Below, piece after piece: positions 41,494 through 51,636 of a stretch of 64,000 bases of DNA (its first letter is position 1; the number at the start of each line of letters is the position of its first letter). The translations under genes and the position numbers were made by a program. The notes under the pieces were generated by a model, which was not told where the DNA came from, did not search any database, and saw nothing but the letters and a program-made list of their open reading frames with translations. The stretch spans positions 186,001 to 250,000 of the forward strand of contig CCKK01000020.1 in the NCBI GenBank assembly GCA_001048675.1. Direction: 5' to 3'. Origin of the DNA: Vibrio diabolicus (GTDB taxonomy: Bacteria > Pseudomonadota > Gammaproteobacteria > Enterobacterales > Vibrionaceae).

Positions 41494-42348
41494 ATGAGCC
41501 AAGTTCAATCAATTGAGCAAGCACTGAAAAGTGCGACGGCGAAACTGGCAGAAGGCGGCAAAGAGTCGCCTTCTCTCGATGCAGCTGTACTCCTCTGCCA
41601 TATCCTTGGCAAACCACGAACTTATCTACTGACCTGGCCAGAAAAAGCATTAGAAGCAGAGCAACAAGCAAAATTCGACGCTCTACTTGAACGACGTTTA
41701 ACTGGTGAACCCGTCGCTTATATTATTGGTGAACGAGAGTTTTGGTCTCTACCGTTCAAAGTTTCTCCCTCCACCTTGATCCCAAGACCGGATACAGAAC
41801 GTTTGGTCGAAGTTGCACTCGATAAGACCTATGAGCAAACAGGACCTATTTTAGATCTTGGAACGGGGACGGGGGCAATTGCTATCGCACTCGCATCTGA
41901 AATGCCAAAACGTCAAGTGATGGGTGTAGATCTCAAGCAAGAAGCGAAAGCACTTGCAGAGTACAATGCTGAGCAGCTAAACATCAAAAATGTGACCTTT
42001 GCTCAAGGCAGTTGGTTCGAGCCTATTGCAGAGGGTACGAAGTTTGCTTTAATTGTCTCCAATCCGCCGTATATTGATGAAAAAGATCCACATTTATCCC
42101 AAGGTGATGTGCGCTTTGAGCCAAAATCTGCATTAGTTGCTAAGGAGAATGGTTTAGCCGATATCCGCCATATCTCGGATCTTGCTCGTCAGTATCTTGA
42201 AGTGGGCGGTTGGCTGGCATTCGAACATGGTTATGATCAGGGTGATGCCGTACGTGAGATAATGCGTGGTTTTGGTTACCAACAAGTTGCCACGGAAAAA
42301 GATTATGGCGGTAACGACCGAGTAACACTTGGTTGCCTGGCCAATTAA
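41494..42348 (+). CDS. prmC: PrmC, release-factor glutamine methyltransferase
   Basis: SAM-dependent methyltransferase that modifies the GGQ glutamine of RF1 and RF2. The 284 residues have a SAM-binding DLGTGTGAIAIALA and the substrate-amide motif NPPY in VSNPPYID. It starts three bases after prfA. Confidence 0.97.
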   Translation: MSQVQSIEQALKSATAKLAEGGKESPSLDAAVLLCHILGKPRTYLLTWPEKALEAEQQAKFDALLERRLTGEPVAYIIGEREFWSLPFKVSPSTLIPRPDTERLVEVALDKTYEQTGPILDLGTGTGAIAIALASEMPKRQVMGVDLKQEAKALAEYNAEQLNIKNVTFAQGSWFEPIAEGTKFALIVSNPPYIDEKDPHLSQGDVRFEPKSALVAKENGLADIRHISDLARQYLEVGGWLAFEHGYDQGDAVREIMRGFGYQQVATEKDYGGNDRVTLGCLAN

Positions 42349-42388
42349 TCACGGAAGTCAGCAAACACTAACTAAAAAGAGAAGAAAA

Positions 42389-42772
42389 ATGTACGTAGCT
42401 CTAAAACACATACACTTAGTGACGATTGCGCTCAGCGCGACACTATTATCGATCCGATTCGTGTTAATGATGATGAACTCACCGAAGCGAAATAATCGCT
42501 TTTTGAAAGTGTTTCCCCACATCGTTGATACTGCATTGCTAGTGTCAGGTATCGCGCTTATTTTCATTACTGGTTTCATCCCGTTTACTGATGCCGCACC
42601 GTGGTTAACAAACAAAATTACCTGCGTACTGGCGTACATTGCACTCGGTTTCTTCTCGTTGAAGCTTGCGAAAAACAACCTACTGAAGATATTTGGCTTT
42701 TTCGGCGCATTAGGTTGGTTAGTCATGGCTGCGAATATTGCTGTGTCTAAGAGCCCTACGTTATTTGGGTAA
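42389..42772 (+). CDS. SirB2-family membrane protein
   Basis: A 127-residue protein with four predicted transmembrane helices, matching SirB2/YchQ of the hemA operon in enterobacteria. The biochemical role is unknown. The frame is open to 42329, overlapping prmC, but ATG 42389 after AGAGAAGAAA begins the expected MYVALKHIHL. Confidence 0.88.
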   Translation: MYVALKHIHLVTIALSATLLSIRFVLMMMNSPKRNNRFLKVFPHIVDTALLVSGIALIFITGFIPFTDAAPWLTNKITCVLAYIALGFFSLKLAKNNLLKIFGFFGALGWLVMAANIAVSKSPTLFG

Positions 42773-42778
42773 GACGTC

Positions 42779-44493
<1,715 letters not shown>

Positions 44494-44520
44494 ACGCCAG
44501 ATGACTGGTGATCAAATGCA

Positions 44521-44552
44521 ATAGCCAACCTCGTGTTGGCTATTTTTTTATT
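44521..44552 (+). terminator. Terminator after kdsA
   Basis: ATAGCCAAC and GTTGGCTAT form a stem with loop CTCGT, followed by TTTTTTTATT. Confidence 0.9.
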
Positions 44553-44645
44553 CAGATGGCGCATCATTCTCAGCTTCTTGCTGTAAAGGCTCTAGGCCGC
44601 TGGGAATGTGCATCAGTGACTCCCAATAAGAAAAAAGGTAAATAA

Positions 44646-46328
44646 ATGAAGCAGCGTCTGATTATTAAAACTGCGTTGAGTGCCGCTATTTTGGCCTCGT
44701 TAGCTGGGTGTGCTACGCAACCTGCACCAGAATGGAATGCAGATACAACCTATAAATTGACCGTGCTACACACTAACGATCATCACGGTCGTTTTTGGCA
44801 AAATCGATACGGCGAGTACGGTATGGCGGCACGTAAAACGTTAATAGATGATTTGCGTGAAGAAATACAAGCAGAGGAGGGCAGTGTGTTACTGCTTTCT
44901 GGTGGTGACATCAACACTGGAGTACCTGAGTCTGATTTACAAGATGCCGAGCCAGATTTTAAAGGCATGAGCAAAATTGGTTACGATGCGATGGCGCTAG
45001 GTAATCATGAGTTTGATAATCCATTGGATGTGCTTTTCAAGCAGCAAGAGTGGGCAAGTTTTCCGATGTTGTCTGCCAATATTTACGATAAAAATACTGG
45101 CAAGCGCCTATTCCAACCGTACGCGATGTTTAACAAACAGGGTATTAAGATTGCAGTAATTGGTCTTACAACCGAAGATACAGCGAAACTTGGCAACCCT
45201 GAATTCATTGAACAAATTGACTTCCGTGACCCAAAAGAAGAAGCCAAGAATCTAATTGCTGAGCTGAAAGAAACGGAGTACCCAGACCTTATTTTTGCTG
45301 TCACACATATGGGACACTATGAGAATGGCAATAGAGGCATCAATGCACCTGGTGATGTAGCGTTAGCTCGTTATTTGAATGAAGGTGATCTGGATATGAT
45401 TGTCGGTGGTCACTCACAAGAGCCGGTTTGCATGGAAGGTCCAAACGTCATCAAAAAGAGTTTTAAACCGGGTAATGAATGTCAGCCTGATCAACAAAAT
45501 GGTGCTTATATTGTTCAGGCACATGAGTGGGGGAAATATGTGGGACGCGCCGATTACGAGTTTCGTAATGGTGAACTCTCGATGGTGAGCTACGATCTGA
45601 TCCCAGTAAACTTGAAAAAGAAAATTAAAGTTGATGGTCAGTCGCAACGAGTTTTGATCCAAGAAGAGATTGAACAAGACGAAGCGATGCTTGAGTTTCT
45701 TCGTCCTTATCAAGAAAAAGGTCAGGGCAAGCTAAACGTGAAGATTGCAGAATCTAACGGTAAGCTTGAGGGTGACCGCAGTGTGGTTCGTTACCAGCAA
45801 ACAAACTTAGGTCGATTAATTGCAACGGCTCACATGGAACGTGCAAAAGCAGATTTCGCCGTAATGAATTCTGGCGGCGTTCGCGATTCGATTGCAGCAG
45901 GTGACATTACCTACAAAGATGTGCTGACTGTGCAGCCATTTGGCAATATGGTCTCTTACGTTGATATGACGGGCAAAGAAGTATTGGATTACCTAAATGT
46001 CGTTGCAACTAAGCCTGTCGACTCTGGAGCTTACGCGCAGTTTGCGGGTATTGCGATGAGTATCAATAATGGTGAGGTAACCAATGTGTTCATTGGTAAC
46101 AAGCAGCTTCGCTTAGATGGTAATTACCGCTTTACCGTACCAAGCTATAATGCTGCTGGTGGTGATGGTTACCCTAAAATCGACGATCATCCAGGATATG
46201 TAAATACAGGTTTTACCGATGCTGAGGTTTTGAAGGATTATTTAGAAACACACAGCCCTGTTGATGTTAATGAGTATGCCCCTTCAGGTGAAATCACGTA
46301 TTTAGTTGATACGGCGATTGATCAGTAA
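44646..46328 (+). CDS. nutA: NutA-like lipoprotein 5'-nucleotidase
   Basis: A 560-residue UshA/5'-nucleotidase-family enzyme. The lipobox LAGCATQ gives lipidated C22. The metallophosphoesterase domain has LHTNDHHGRF, LSGGDINTG, GNHEFDNP and VTHMGHYE; the C-terminal nucleotidase domain has MNSGGVRDS and NAAGGDGYPK. The length and lipoprotein anchor match Vibrio NutA, a membrane-bound, chloride-dependent nucleotidase that dephosphorylates external nucleotides for uptake. ATG 44646 follows AAAAGGTAAATA. Confidence 0.92.
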   Translation: MKQRLIIKTALSAAILASLAGCATQPAPEWNADTTYKLTVLHTNDHHGRFWQNRYGEYGMAARKTLIDDLREEIQAEEGSVLLLSGGDINTGVPESDLQDAEPDFKGMSKIGYDAMALGNHEFDNPLDVLFKQQEWASFPMLSANIYDKNTGKRLFQPYAMFNKQGIKIAVIGLTTEDTAKLGNPEFIEQIDFRDPKEEAKNLIAELKETEYPDLIFAVTHMGHYENGNRGINAPGDVALARYLNEGDLDMIVGGHSQEPVCMEGPNVIKKSFKPGNECQPDQQNGAYIVQAHEWGKYVGRADYEFRNGELSMVSYDLIPVNLKKKIKVDGQSQRVLIQEEIEQDEAMLEFLRPYQEKGQGKLNVKIAESNGKLEGDRSVVRYQQTNLGRLIATAHMERAKADFAVMNSGGVRDSIAAGDITYKDVLTVQPFGNMVSYVDMTGKEVLDYLNVVATKPVDSGAYAQFAGIAMSINNGEVTNVFIGNKQLRLDGNYRFTVPSYNAAGGDGYPKIDDHPGYVNTGFTDAEVLKDYLETHSPVDVNEYAPSGEITYLVDTAIDQ

Positions 46329-46376
46329 CCCAACAGAGAAAAAGCGATTGACTCAAACTCGCTGATATCATTAACT

Positions 46377-46415
46377 AAAAGCGCAGAGCCGATTCAATCT
46401 GCGCTTTTTGTTTTT
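46377..46415 (+). terminator. Terminator after nutA
   Basis: AAAAGCGCAGA and TCTGCGCTTTTT form a hairpin with a 14-base loop, followed by TTTTTGTTTTT. Confidence 0.85.
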
Positions 46416-46430
46416 ATGAGGAGAATCTTG

Positions 46431-46905
46431 ATGACTCCGGCCATTAATCTTGCGAAAAAGAAAAAAATTACCACACACGATTCATCAGTATGAGCACGAC
46501 CCTAGAGCCGATAGTTATGGCTTGGAGGCTGCTGAAGTACTGGGGCAGGATCCGAAAACAGTATTTAAAACCTTGCTGTTCTGCTTGAACGGCGAGCCAA
46601 AGAACCTTGCGGTTGCGATTATCCCTGTTGATCAAAAGCTGAACCTAAAACTGGCAGCGAAAGCAGCGAAGGGCAAAAAGGCCGATATGGCTGATCCGGA
46701 AATCGCGCAAAAGATCACAGGTTATGTTGTTGGTGGGATTAGCCCACTGGGGCAGAAGAAAGCCTTACCTACTTTTTTGCACGAAAGCGCAGCAGAGCAA
46801 GACACCATCTGTGTGAGTGCAGGTAAACGTGGTTTAGAAATCGAGTTAGCCCCGAAAGATTTGCTTGGATTAACTCGTGGTCAGTTTGCACCTCTTTGTT
46901 TGTAA
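46431..46905 (+). pseudogene. ybaK: YbaK-family Cys-tRNA(Pro) deacylase, interrupted near its start by a +1 frameshift
   Basis: YbaK hydrolyses Cys-tRNA(Pro) mischarged by ProRS. ATG 46431 has a GAGGAG ribosome site and reads MTPAINLAKKKKIT before drifting to a stop at ~46491. The rest, from HTIHQYEHDPRAD to the C-terminus, is intact in another frame, including GGISPLGQKKALPT and AGKRGLEIEL. Deleting one C at 46471-46472 joins them as ..KKKKITHTIHQYEHD.., a full 157-residue protein; the span is 475 bases, 3n+1. Translation from the in-frame TTG at 46450 could still give a 151-residue product. Confidence 0.88.
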
Positions 46906-46914
46906 ACTCATGAC

Positions 46915-46947
46915 AAATAAAAAGGACGCTCATGAGCGTCCTTTTTT
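46915..46947. terminator. Bidirectional terminator between ybaK and rluF
   Basis: AAAGGACGCTCATGAGCGTCCTTT is a perfect inverted repeat with A- and T-runs on both sides, between convergent genes. Confidence 0.9.
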
Positions 46948-46973
46948 GATCTTGCCTGTCAGAGAAGCGTTAC

Positions 46974-48131
46974 TTACTTCTTCAGACTCAATGTACCACC
47001 GGTGCGTTTAGCTGGTTTGCTTGGCTTCGCGGCATTTGGGTTCATGTAATGCTGCTTAGGCTTACTCGGTGATTGAGGCTTGTTTGCTGAGTGCGTATTG
47101 CTCGATGCATCTGGTTTACGGTGTGATTTTCCATGCTCGCCTTGCGGTCTGCTACGTTCACCTTGTGGTTTCGCTTTGTAATGTTCTTTAGCTGGACGTC
47201 CGCCTTCATCGTCACGCTGACGACGCTTTTGTTGACCTTTTTTCGAGTTTGGAGCATGACGAAAATCGTCTGCGTTATTTCCGCGGTAGGTACGTGGCTT
47301 TTGATTTCGTCGAGATACCGAGTCTTGGTTTTCTTCACGGCTGTCATATAACTTCGCGTCGGTCGCTTTACGAATATTGCGGCCTTTTGAGTCAACACGA
47401 GATGCCTCTTCTGTACCCACCGAACCATCGCACATAGCAAGAATCTCAGCGACTTCATCGTCAGTTAAGTAACGCCATTTTCCGTTCGGAATACCGTCAA
47501 GAGAGATATTCATGATTCGAACACGACGAAGCTTAAAGACTTCGTAACCTAGTGCTTCACACATACGACGGATTTGGCGGTTAAGTCCTTGAGTGAGCAC
47601 AATACGGAAAGAGAACTTAGTCTCTTTCGTTACCTTACAAGGTAGAGTGACGGTATCGAGAATCTTAACGCCGCTCGACATCTGTTTGAGAAACTCACCT
47701 GTAATCGGTTTGTCCACGCGCACAACGTACTCTTTTTCGTGGCTGTTGCCAGCACGGAGGATTTTGTTGACGATATCACCATCGTTGGTCAAAAAAATCA
47801 GACCATCAGAGGGTTTATCCAAGCGGCCGATCGGAAAGATACGTTTTTTGTGACCGATAAAATCAACGATGTTTCCAGGTACATCTCGTTCTGTTGTACA
47901 GGTGATGCCTGTTGGTTTATTGAGAGCGATATAAATCGGCTTCTCTTTTGCTGCAACTGGCTTACCATCCACACAAACATCATCACCAGGTAGCACTTTT
48001 GTTCCCATTTCAGGCTTGTTTCCATTAATGGTGACACGACCTTGTTCAATCAGTCTGTCTGCCTCACGGCGTGAACAAAAACCTGTTTCACTGATGAATT
48101 TATTTAATCGTTTAGCGTTGTCTTGTGACAT
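46974..48131 (-). CDS. rluF: RluF-like 23S rRNA pseudouridine synthase with long basic tail
   Basis: Modifies U2604 of 23S rRNA in E. coli. Of 385 residues, 8-55 form an S4 RNA-binding domain. The catalytic domain follows, with the active Asp in [13 protein letters not shown] and the [17 protein letters not shown] motif. Residues ~255-385 form a low-complexity tail rich in Lys, Arg, Pro, Ser and His, likely disordered and RNA-binding, longer than in E. coli RluF (290 residues). Confidence 0.93.
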   Translation of the reverse strand: MSQDNAKRLNKFISETGFCSRREADRLIEQGRVTINGNKPEMGTKVLPGDDVCVDGKPVAAKEKPIYIALNKPTGITCTTERDVPGNIVDFIGHKKRIFPIGRLDKPSDGLIFLTNDGDIVNKILRAGNSHEKEYVVRVDKPITGEFLKQMSSGVKILDTVTLPCKVTKETKFSFRIVLTQGLNRQIRRMCEALGYEVFKLRRVRIMNISLDGIPNGKWRYLTDDEVAEILAMCDGSVGTEEASRVDSKGRNIRKATDAKLYDSREENQDSVSRRNQKPRTYRGNNADDFRHAPNSKKGQQKRRQRDDEGGRPAKEHYKAKPQGERSRPQGEHGKSHRKPDASSNTHSANKPQSPSKPKQHYMNPNAAKPSKPAKRTGGTLSLKK

Positions 48132-48226
48132 TTTTGTCTCCTAACGTTTCACAACGGCGAATGAAGTTTCCTTCCCGTGAAAGGGAAGGAAGAATAAGGG
48201 CGGGCATTCTAGCATTAGGGTGAAAT

Positions 48227-48808
48227 TTAGCCCAACCGTTTTTGGTGACGTTCGCGAGTTTCTAATTTCTTTTCCGCACTTTTTCTAAGTAGAACGTAAA
48301 CGGCTCCGGTTCCACCGTGAAAGCGTTGCGCACTATGCACGCACTGAACTTCCCTGATTTGTTGTAGCCAGCTGCTAACAAAGCTTTTCATTAGTGCTGG
48401 TGGATTTGAGCGTTCTCCTCGGCCGTGGACAATAACGACCGTTCGTATGTCCATTGATAGGCACTGTTTTAAAAACTTTACGACTTCATCACGAGCTTCT
48501 TTCAATGTTTTACGATGCAGATCTAGGCGTGCTTGGATTGGATATTTGCCAAGACGAAGTTTGCGGTAAACCCCGTCTTGTACGCCATCACGTTTAAACT
48601 CAACAAAGTCCTCTGGTTTCAGCATTTCTGCGTGATCAAGTGACAGGTATTCTGGGTCATCTTCTGTTAGCCAGATTGCCGCTTCTCTCTTGGCGAGCTG
48701 CGCTTCGGTTACTTGGTGTACTTTTTTGTGTTCGGCGGTGTCTTGAGTGATCGGCTTCACATCGCCCATCATCTGTTGGAACAGATCAAAATCGTCATCG
48801 TGAGACAT
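48227..48808 (-). CDS. smrA: SmrA-like Smr-domain DNA/RNA endonuclease
   Basis: A 193-residue protein with an acidic N-terminal part (MSHDDDFDLFQQMMGDVKPI) and a C-terminal Smr domain. Its motifs are LDLHRKTLKEARDEVVKFL, VVIVHGRGE and GGTGAVYVLLR. Smr domains nick nucleic acids; the cellular role here is unknown. The frame is open to 48916, but the family start is ATG 48808. Confidence 0.9.
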   Translation of the reverse strand: MSHDDDFDLFQQMMGDVKPITQDTAEHKKVHQVTEAQLAKREAAIWLTEDDPEYLSLDHAEMLKPEDFVEFKRDGVQDGVYRKLRLGKYPIQARLDLHRKTLKEARDEVVKFLKQCLSMDIRTVVIVHGRGERSNPPALMKSFVSSWLQQIREVQCVHSAQRFHGGTGAVYVLLRKSAEKKLETRERHQKRLG

Positions 48809-48881
48809 AGTAGTAATCTCATTAAGAACAGGGAGGAATAATAGGATTATATCAATGAGTGGTGCATTGAGATCAAATAAA

Positions 48882-48912
48882 AAACCGGAGTAGGCAAGTA
48901 ACCGACTCCGGT
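48882..48912 (-). terminator. Terminator after the DUF3149 gene
   Basis: ACCGGAGT and ACTCCGGT form the stem. On the minus strand it is followed by TTTTTTATTT. It separates the micro-protein gene from smrA. Confidence 0.8.
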
Positions 48913-48940
48913 GCAAAGCGTTTCTAGAGCTAAGCGAGAT

Positions 48941-49081
48941 CTAGTGAGGAGATTTGTCGTTCATGATCTTGTATATGAAGAAACCGCCGTAAAATAACAT
49001 CAGACCAATTGCCCCAAAGATTACTATCATTGACGATAGACCCACCGCATTACCAAATAGGAGATCAAGCCAAAAGTCCAT
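48941..49081 (-). CDS. DUF3149-like 46-residue membrane micro-protein
   Basis: A small reading frame of 46 codons plus stop. It begins MDFWLDLLFGNAVG, has one hydrophobic helix (residues ~16-40) and ends in a charged tail (KIMNDKSPH). An AGGAAACGT ribosome site precedes the ATG and a terminator follows the stop. It fits the short single-helix proteins annotated as DUF3149 in vibrios. The function is unknown. Confidence 0.8.
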   Translation of the reverse strand: MDFWLDLLFGNAVGLSSMIVIFGAIGLMLFYGGFFIYKIMNDKSPH

Positions 49082-49273
49082 ACGTTTCCTCCAAGATGTT
49101 CCCGACAGGCATAAAACTAAATGGCAGTGCCTTGTTGCACACTGATCTGGATCAATTATGTTGCTAAGGTTAATAAACTGTATTTTGTTGTGAGTTATCA
49201 GTCACATTTTACGTGCTAGTGTTTAGTTATTCATCAAACGAATTAAGACCTAAGGTTTTTTTGTAAAAAGCAC

Positions 49274-49301
49274 TTGCGTCACAGTTCAGAATCCGTAATA
49301 T
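49274..49301 (+). promoter_or_regulatory. Promoter of tRNA-Pro
   Basis: -35 TTGCGT, a 16-base spacer and -10 TAATAT, 40 bases before the tRNA. Confidence 0.65.
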
Positions 49302-49341
49302 ACGCATTCGTTGACGGGGACAAGTCCTCAGTTAAACATCT

Positions 49342-49418
<77 letters not shown>

Positions 49419-49424
49419 TATTGA

Positions 49425-49459
49425 GAAAAAGGCTCTACAGAAATGTAGAGCCTTTTTCG
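49425..49459 (+). terminator. Terminator after tRNA-Pro
   Basis: AAAAAGGCTCTACA and TGTAGAGCCTTTTT form a 14-bp hairpin with a GAAA-type loop. Confidence 0.9.
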
Positions 49460-49481
49460 TATTTGGTGATATTTATTTGGA

Positions 49482-49537
49482 GCCAGAGGGTCGGGGTCTG
49501 GAATGCCAGTCCAATCGAATCCCTACTTCACCGACCA
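49482..49537 (+). pseudogene. Partial tRNA-Pro 3' copy
   Basis: CCAGAGGGTCGGGG and TCGAATCCCT..CTTCACCGACCA match the 3' half of tRNA-Pro. They are interrupted by about 17 foreign bases (TCTGGAATGCCAGTCCA) that contain a small CTGG/CCAG palindrome. It is followed by its own hairpin, AAAGCCTGCTC/GAGCAGGCTTT (49543-49569). Confidence 0.8.
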
Positions 49538-49645
49538 CTTTTAGAAAGCCTGCTCAATGAGCAGGCTTTCGTCGTTTTTAGCGCTAGTAATTTTAGACTT
49601 CAATAGTATCGAGCCAAATGGGTTCACCTGACGTTAGAATATGGC

Positions 49646-49704
49646 ACTTCACCGACACGTTATTGAGAGGAAGGCTCTACAGAGATGTAGGGCCTTTTCA
49701 TTTT
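49646..49704 (+). pseudogene. Second decayed tRNA-Pro 3' end with terminator copy
   Basis: CACTTCACCGACA matches the tRNA 3' end. TTGAGAGGAAGGCTCTACAG and TGTAGGGCCTTTTC copy the tRNA-Pro terminator (49421-49459) with a few changes. The 49419-49722 gap therefore consists of tRNA-Pro-derived duplicates. Confidence 0.7.
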
Positions 49705-49722
49705 TTAGAGCGAGTAAATTTA

Positions 49723-50145
49723 TTACTTGATGTCACACGAGATAGTGCTGATAGGGGTTTCAGAAGTTGTGAAGCAAACATAAGCGGTCTTTGGATGGTT
49801 TGGACCAACTTTGATGTAACCTGCTTTTAGTTCGTCTTCATCAAACGTGACAGAGTGAGATTTGCTCGAGCTTCCATCAAAGTAAACAGCTTCAAAGCCT
49901 TGATTCATCATATGTGCGACGCGATTTCGGGTATGGTTAGTGGAAAAAGTGATGTTCGCACAACGCATCATTGGTTTTTCGGTAATAAGAAACTGGCCAC
50001 TCTCTTTATCTAGTACCCCGCCTTTTGCTTCCGGGGTTATATCAATAGCTTGAAAATTTTCTACGTTACATGACGGTTTAGCATAAGCAAGCGATGAAGT
50101 GAGCATCATACTGCTCACGCATAGGAATAAAGCTTTAAATTTCAT
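49723..50145 (-). CDS. Small secreted protein of unknown function
   Basis: A 140-residue product not assigned to a family. Residues 1-22 form a clear signal peptide ending in SLAYA. The mature part is soluble with four cysteines (KPSCNVEN, MMRCANIT, AYVCFTT and a final SCDIK), suggesting two periplasmic disulfides. It sits alone beside tRNA-Pro remnants, so it may be strain-variable cargo. Confidence 0.75.
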   Translation of the reverse strand: MKFKALFLCVSSMMLTSSLAYAKPSCNVENFQAIDITPEAKGGVLDKESGQFLITEKPMMRCANITFSTNHTRNRVAHMMNQGFEAVYFDGSSSKSHSVTFDEDELKAGYIKVGPNHPKTAYVCFTTSETPISTISCDIK

Positions 50146-50268
50146 ATGAGTTATTATGTATCCACATAGGTTAGAGTCGTTTTAGCAGAAGAGTAAACCA
50201 TTGTCAGTGATCGTGTTAGCGTGATGCCTTGCTATTCATCATTGATGAGGCTGCCTTCAAATAAATTT

Positions 50269-51142
50269 CTAAATATGGCACCTAGCTTGGCGGGTTTTAC
50301 CGAGTGGTTTTATGTCAAAGCCCCTTTTTTTAAGCAGCTCAATCAGATTATCTTTACCAACTAGATGCAAACTGCCGACAACAACGGTATAGCGACCCGA
50401 ACGTTGAGGTAGGACACTGCCAGTATCAAGTTTTTTTGCCCAATCTCGATTGCGCTCATATAAGAAAGCCTGATTAAAATCTTCTGTTGCTTGATCGGTT
50501 AATGATGCCTCGACCAACATACTACCATCACCGCTCTTCCAGCTTTCTATCAAACACTGAACCAATTCTTCCCCACCGTCATATTCTTCAATTGACGAGA
50601 GGAGCATCTCTTTACCGCCTTCTGATTGACCTGCTATTAAATCAATTTGGAATTGCACGGACTCCAGTGGAATGACCGGGATTTGTTTTTTATTCAGCGA
50701 GTCCTATTAAGTGCATGTCGACCCCTTTATCAGAGACATACCCCAGTTTGTTGACTAAAGCGAGTTGGATGGTTAATGCAGCCGTCCATGGTGGAGAATT
50801 CAAAAGTTGAGTTTCTGGCAACCCTAAATCTTGTGCTATCTCGACTAAGTGGCGACGTTGAGCCTTGTCTAAAACATCTTTAGAAAGGATGGTTGTTTGT
50901 GGGTAAACCAAGCCTTCAGAGTTTCTGACATCAGCTTCGATAATCAATCCAGCGCTTTGGCTTAAGTGCTGAGTAATAGTTTTAGGGAGTGGGTACATCG
51001 TTTTATCGCCCACATGCACAGAGCCAATGATCATCAGCTCGGTTTCCCCTTTTTTTGCTAACCAATGTTGCGGTTCTGCATAAGAGGAAAAGGGAGCAAA
51101 GGCAACAAGTAGGGATGATATGAGTGTCAAGAGACGAAACAT
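50269..51142 (-). pseudogene. TraB/GumN-family secreted protein, interrupted by a frameshift
   Basis: The upstream part (150 residues from 51142) has a signal peptide ending SSYA, then HWLAKKGETELMIIGSVHVGDKTMYPLP, the GSxHxG motif of the TraB/GumN (YbaP-like) family. It ends at GVDMHLIGLAE and a stop. The next frame continues from KKQIPVIPLESVQFQIDLIAGQ to VVVGSLHLVGKDNLIELLKKRGF. One extra base near 50690-50696, in an A/T-rich run, explains the break. The 874-base span is 3n+1, giving a repaired length of 290 residues. Function unknown. Confidence 0.85.
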
Positions 51143-51382
51143 AGAATGGTCCTCAGGTAAGTACCTTTAAACTTTATACGCAAAAATGCTTGAGGTTAAG
51201 TGCAATTTCTCTAGTGGGGATATTCGACAAAATCGTCATTTCTAAAAATATTGACGAGTTTTGACGACGAATAAATGAGAGTCACTTCACGAAAGATAAA
51301 TAGGTAATTCGCTTACTAATGGTTCACAAAATAATTAGGCGTGATCCAAATCTTACAAAATCAGTCGTAACTCATGAATATG

Positions 51383-51398
51383 AGTGACCTAGATCGCA
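51383..51398 (+). promoter_or_regulatory. Candidate CRP site upstream of the chitobiase gene
   Basis: AGTGACCTAGATCGCA matches TGTGA-N6-TCACA at 8 of 10 key positions. It lies in the 494-base gap 51143-51636. The rest of that gap is AT-rich with no other feature I can support. Confidence 0.4.
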
Positions 51399-51636
51399 GC
51401 AAACTCGTCAAAACAAGTTATTCGATTTTGACGTAGCTTGTAACTTCATGAAAGTTAAGTTTTTATGGTTTTTGCTGAGTATCATTTTTTGAACTAGATC
51501 ACTTCCTATTTCTATTTATTTTACGCTTAGAAATAACTGGTTGTATGTTGAATGCAACTGTTAGGCCCCTCGTATTTGAGGAGCCGCGATTTTTATCATT
51601 GTCGTTTTGAACCACTGACTTTTTTGGGGAAGTAAG

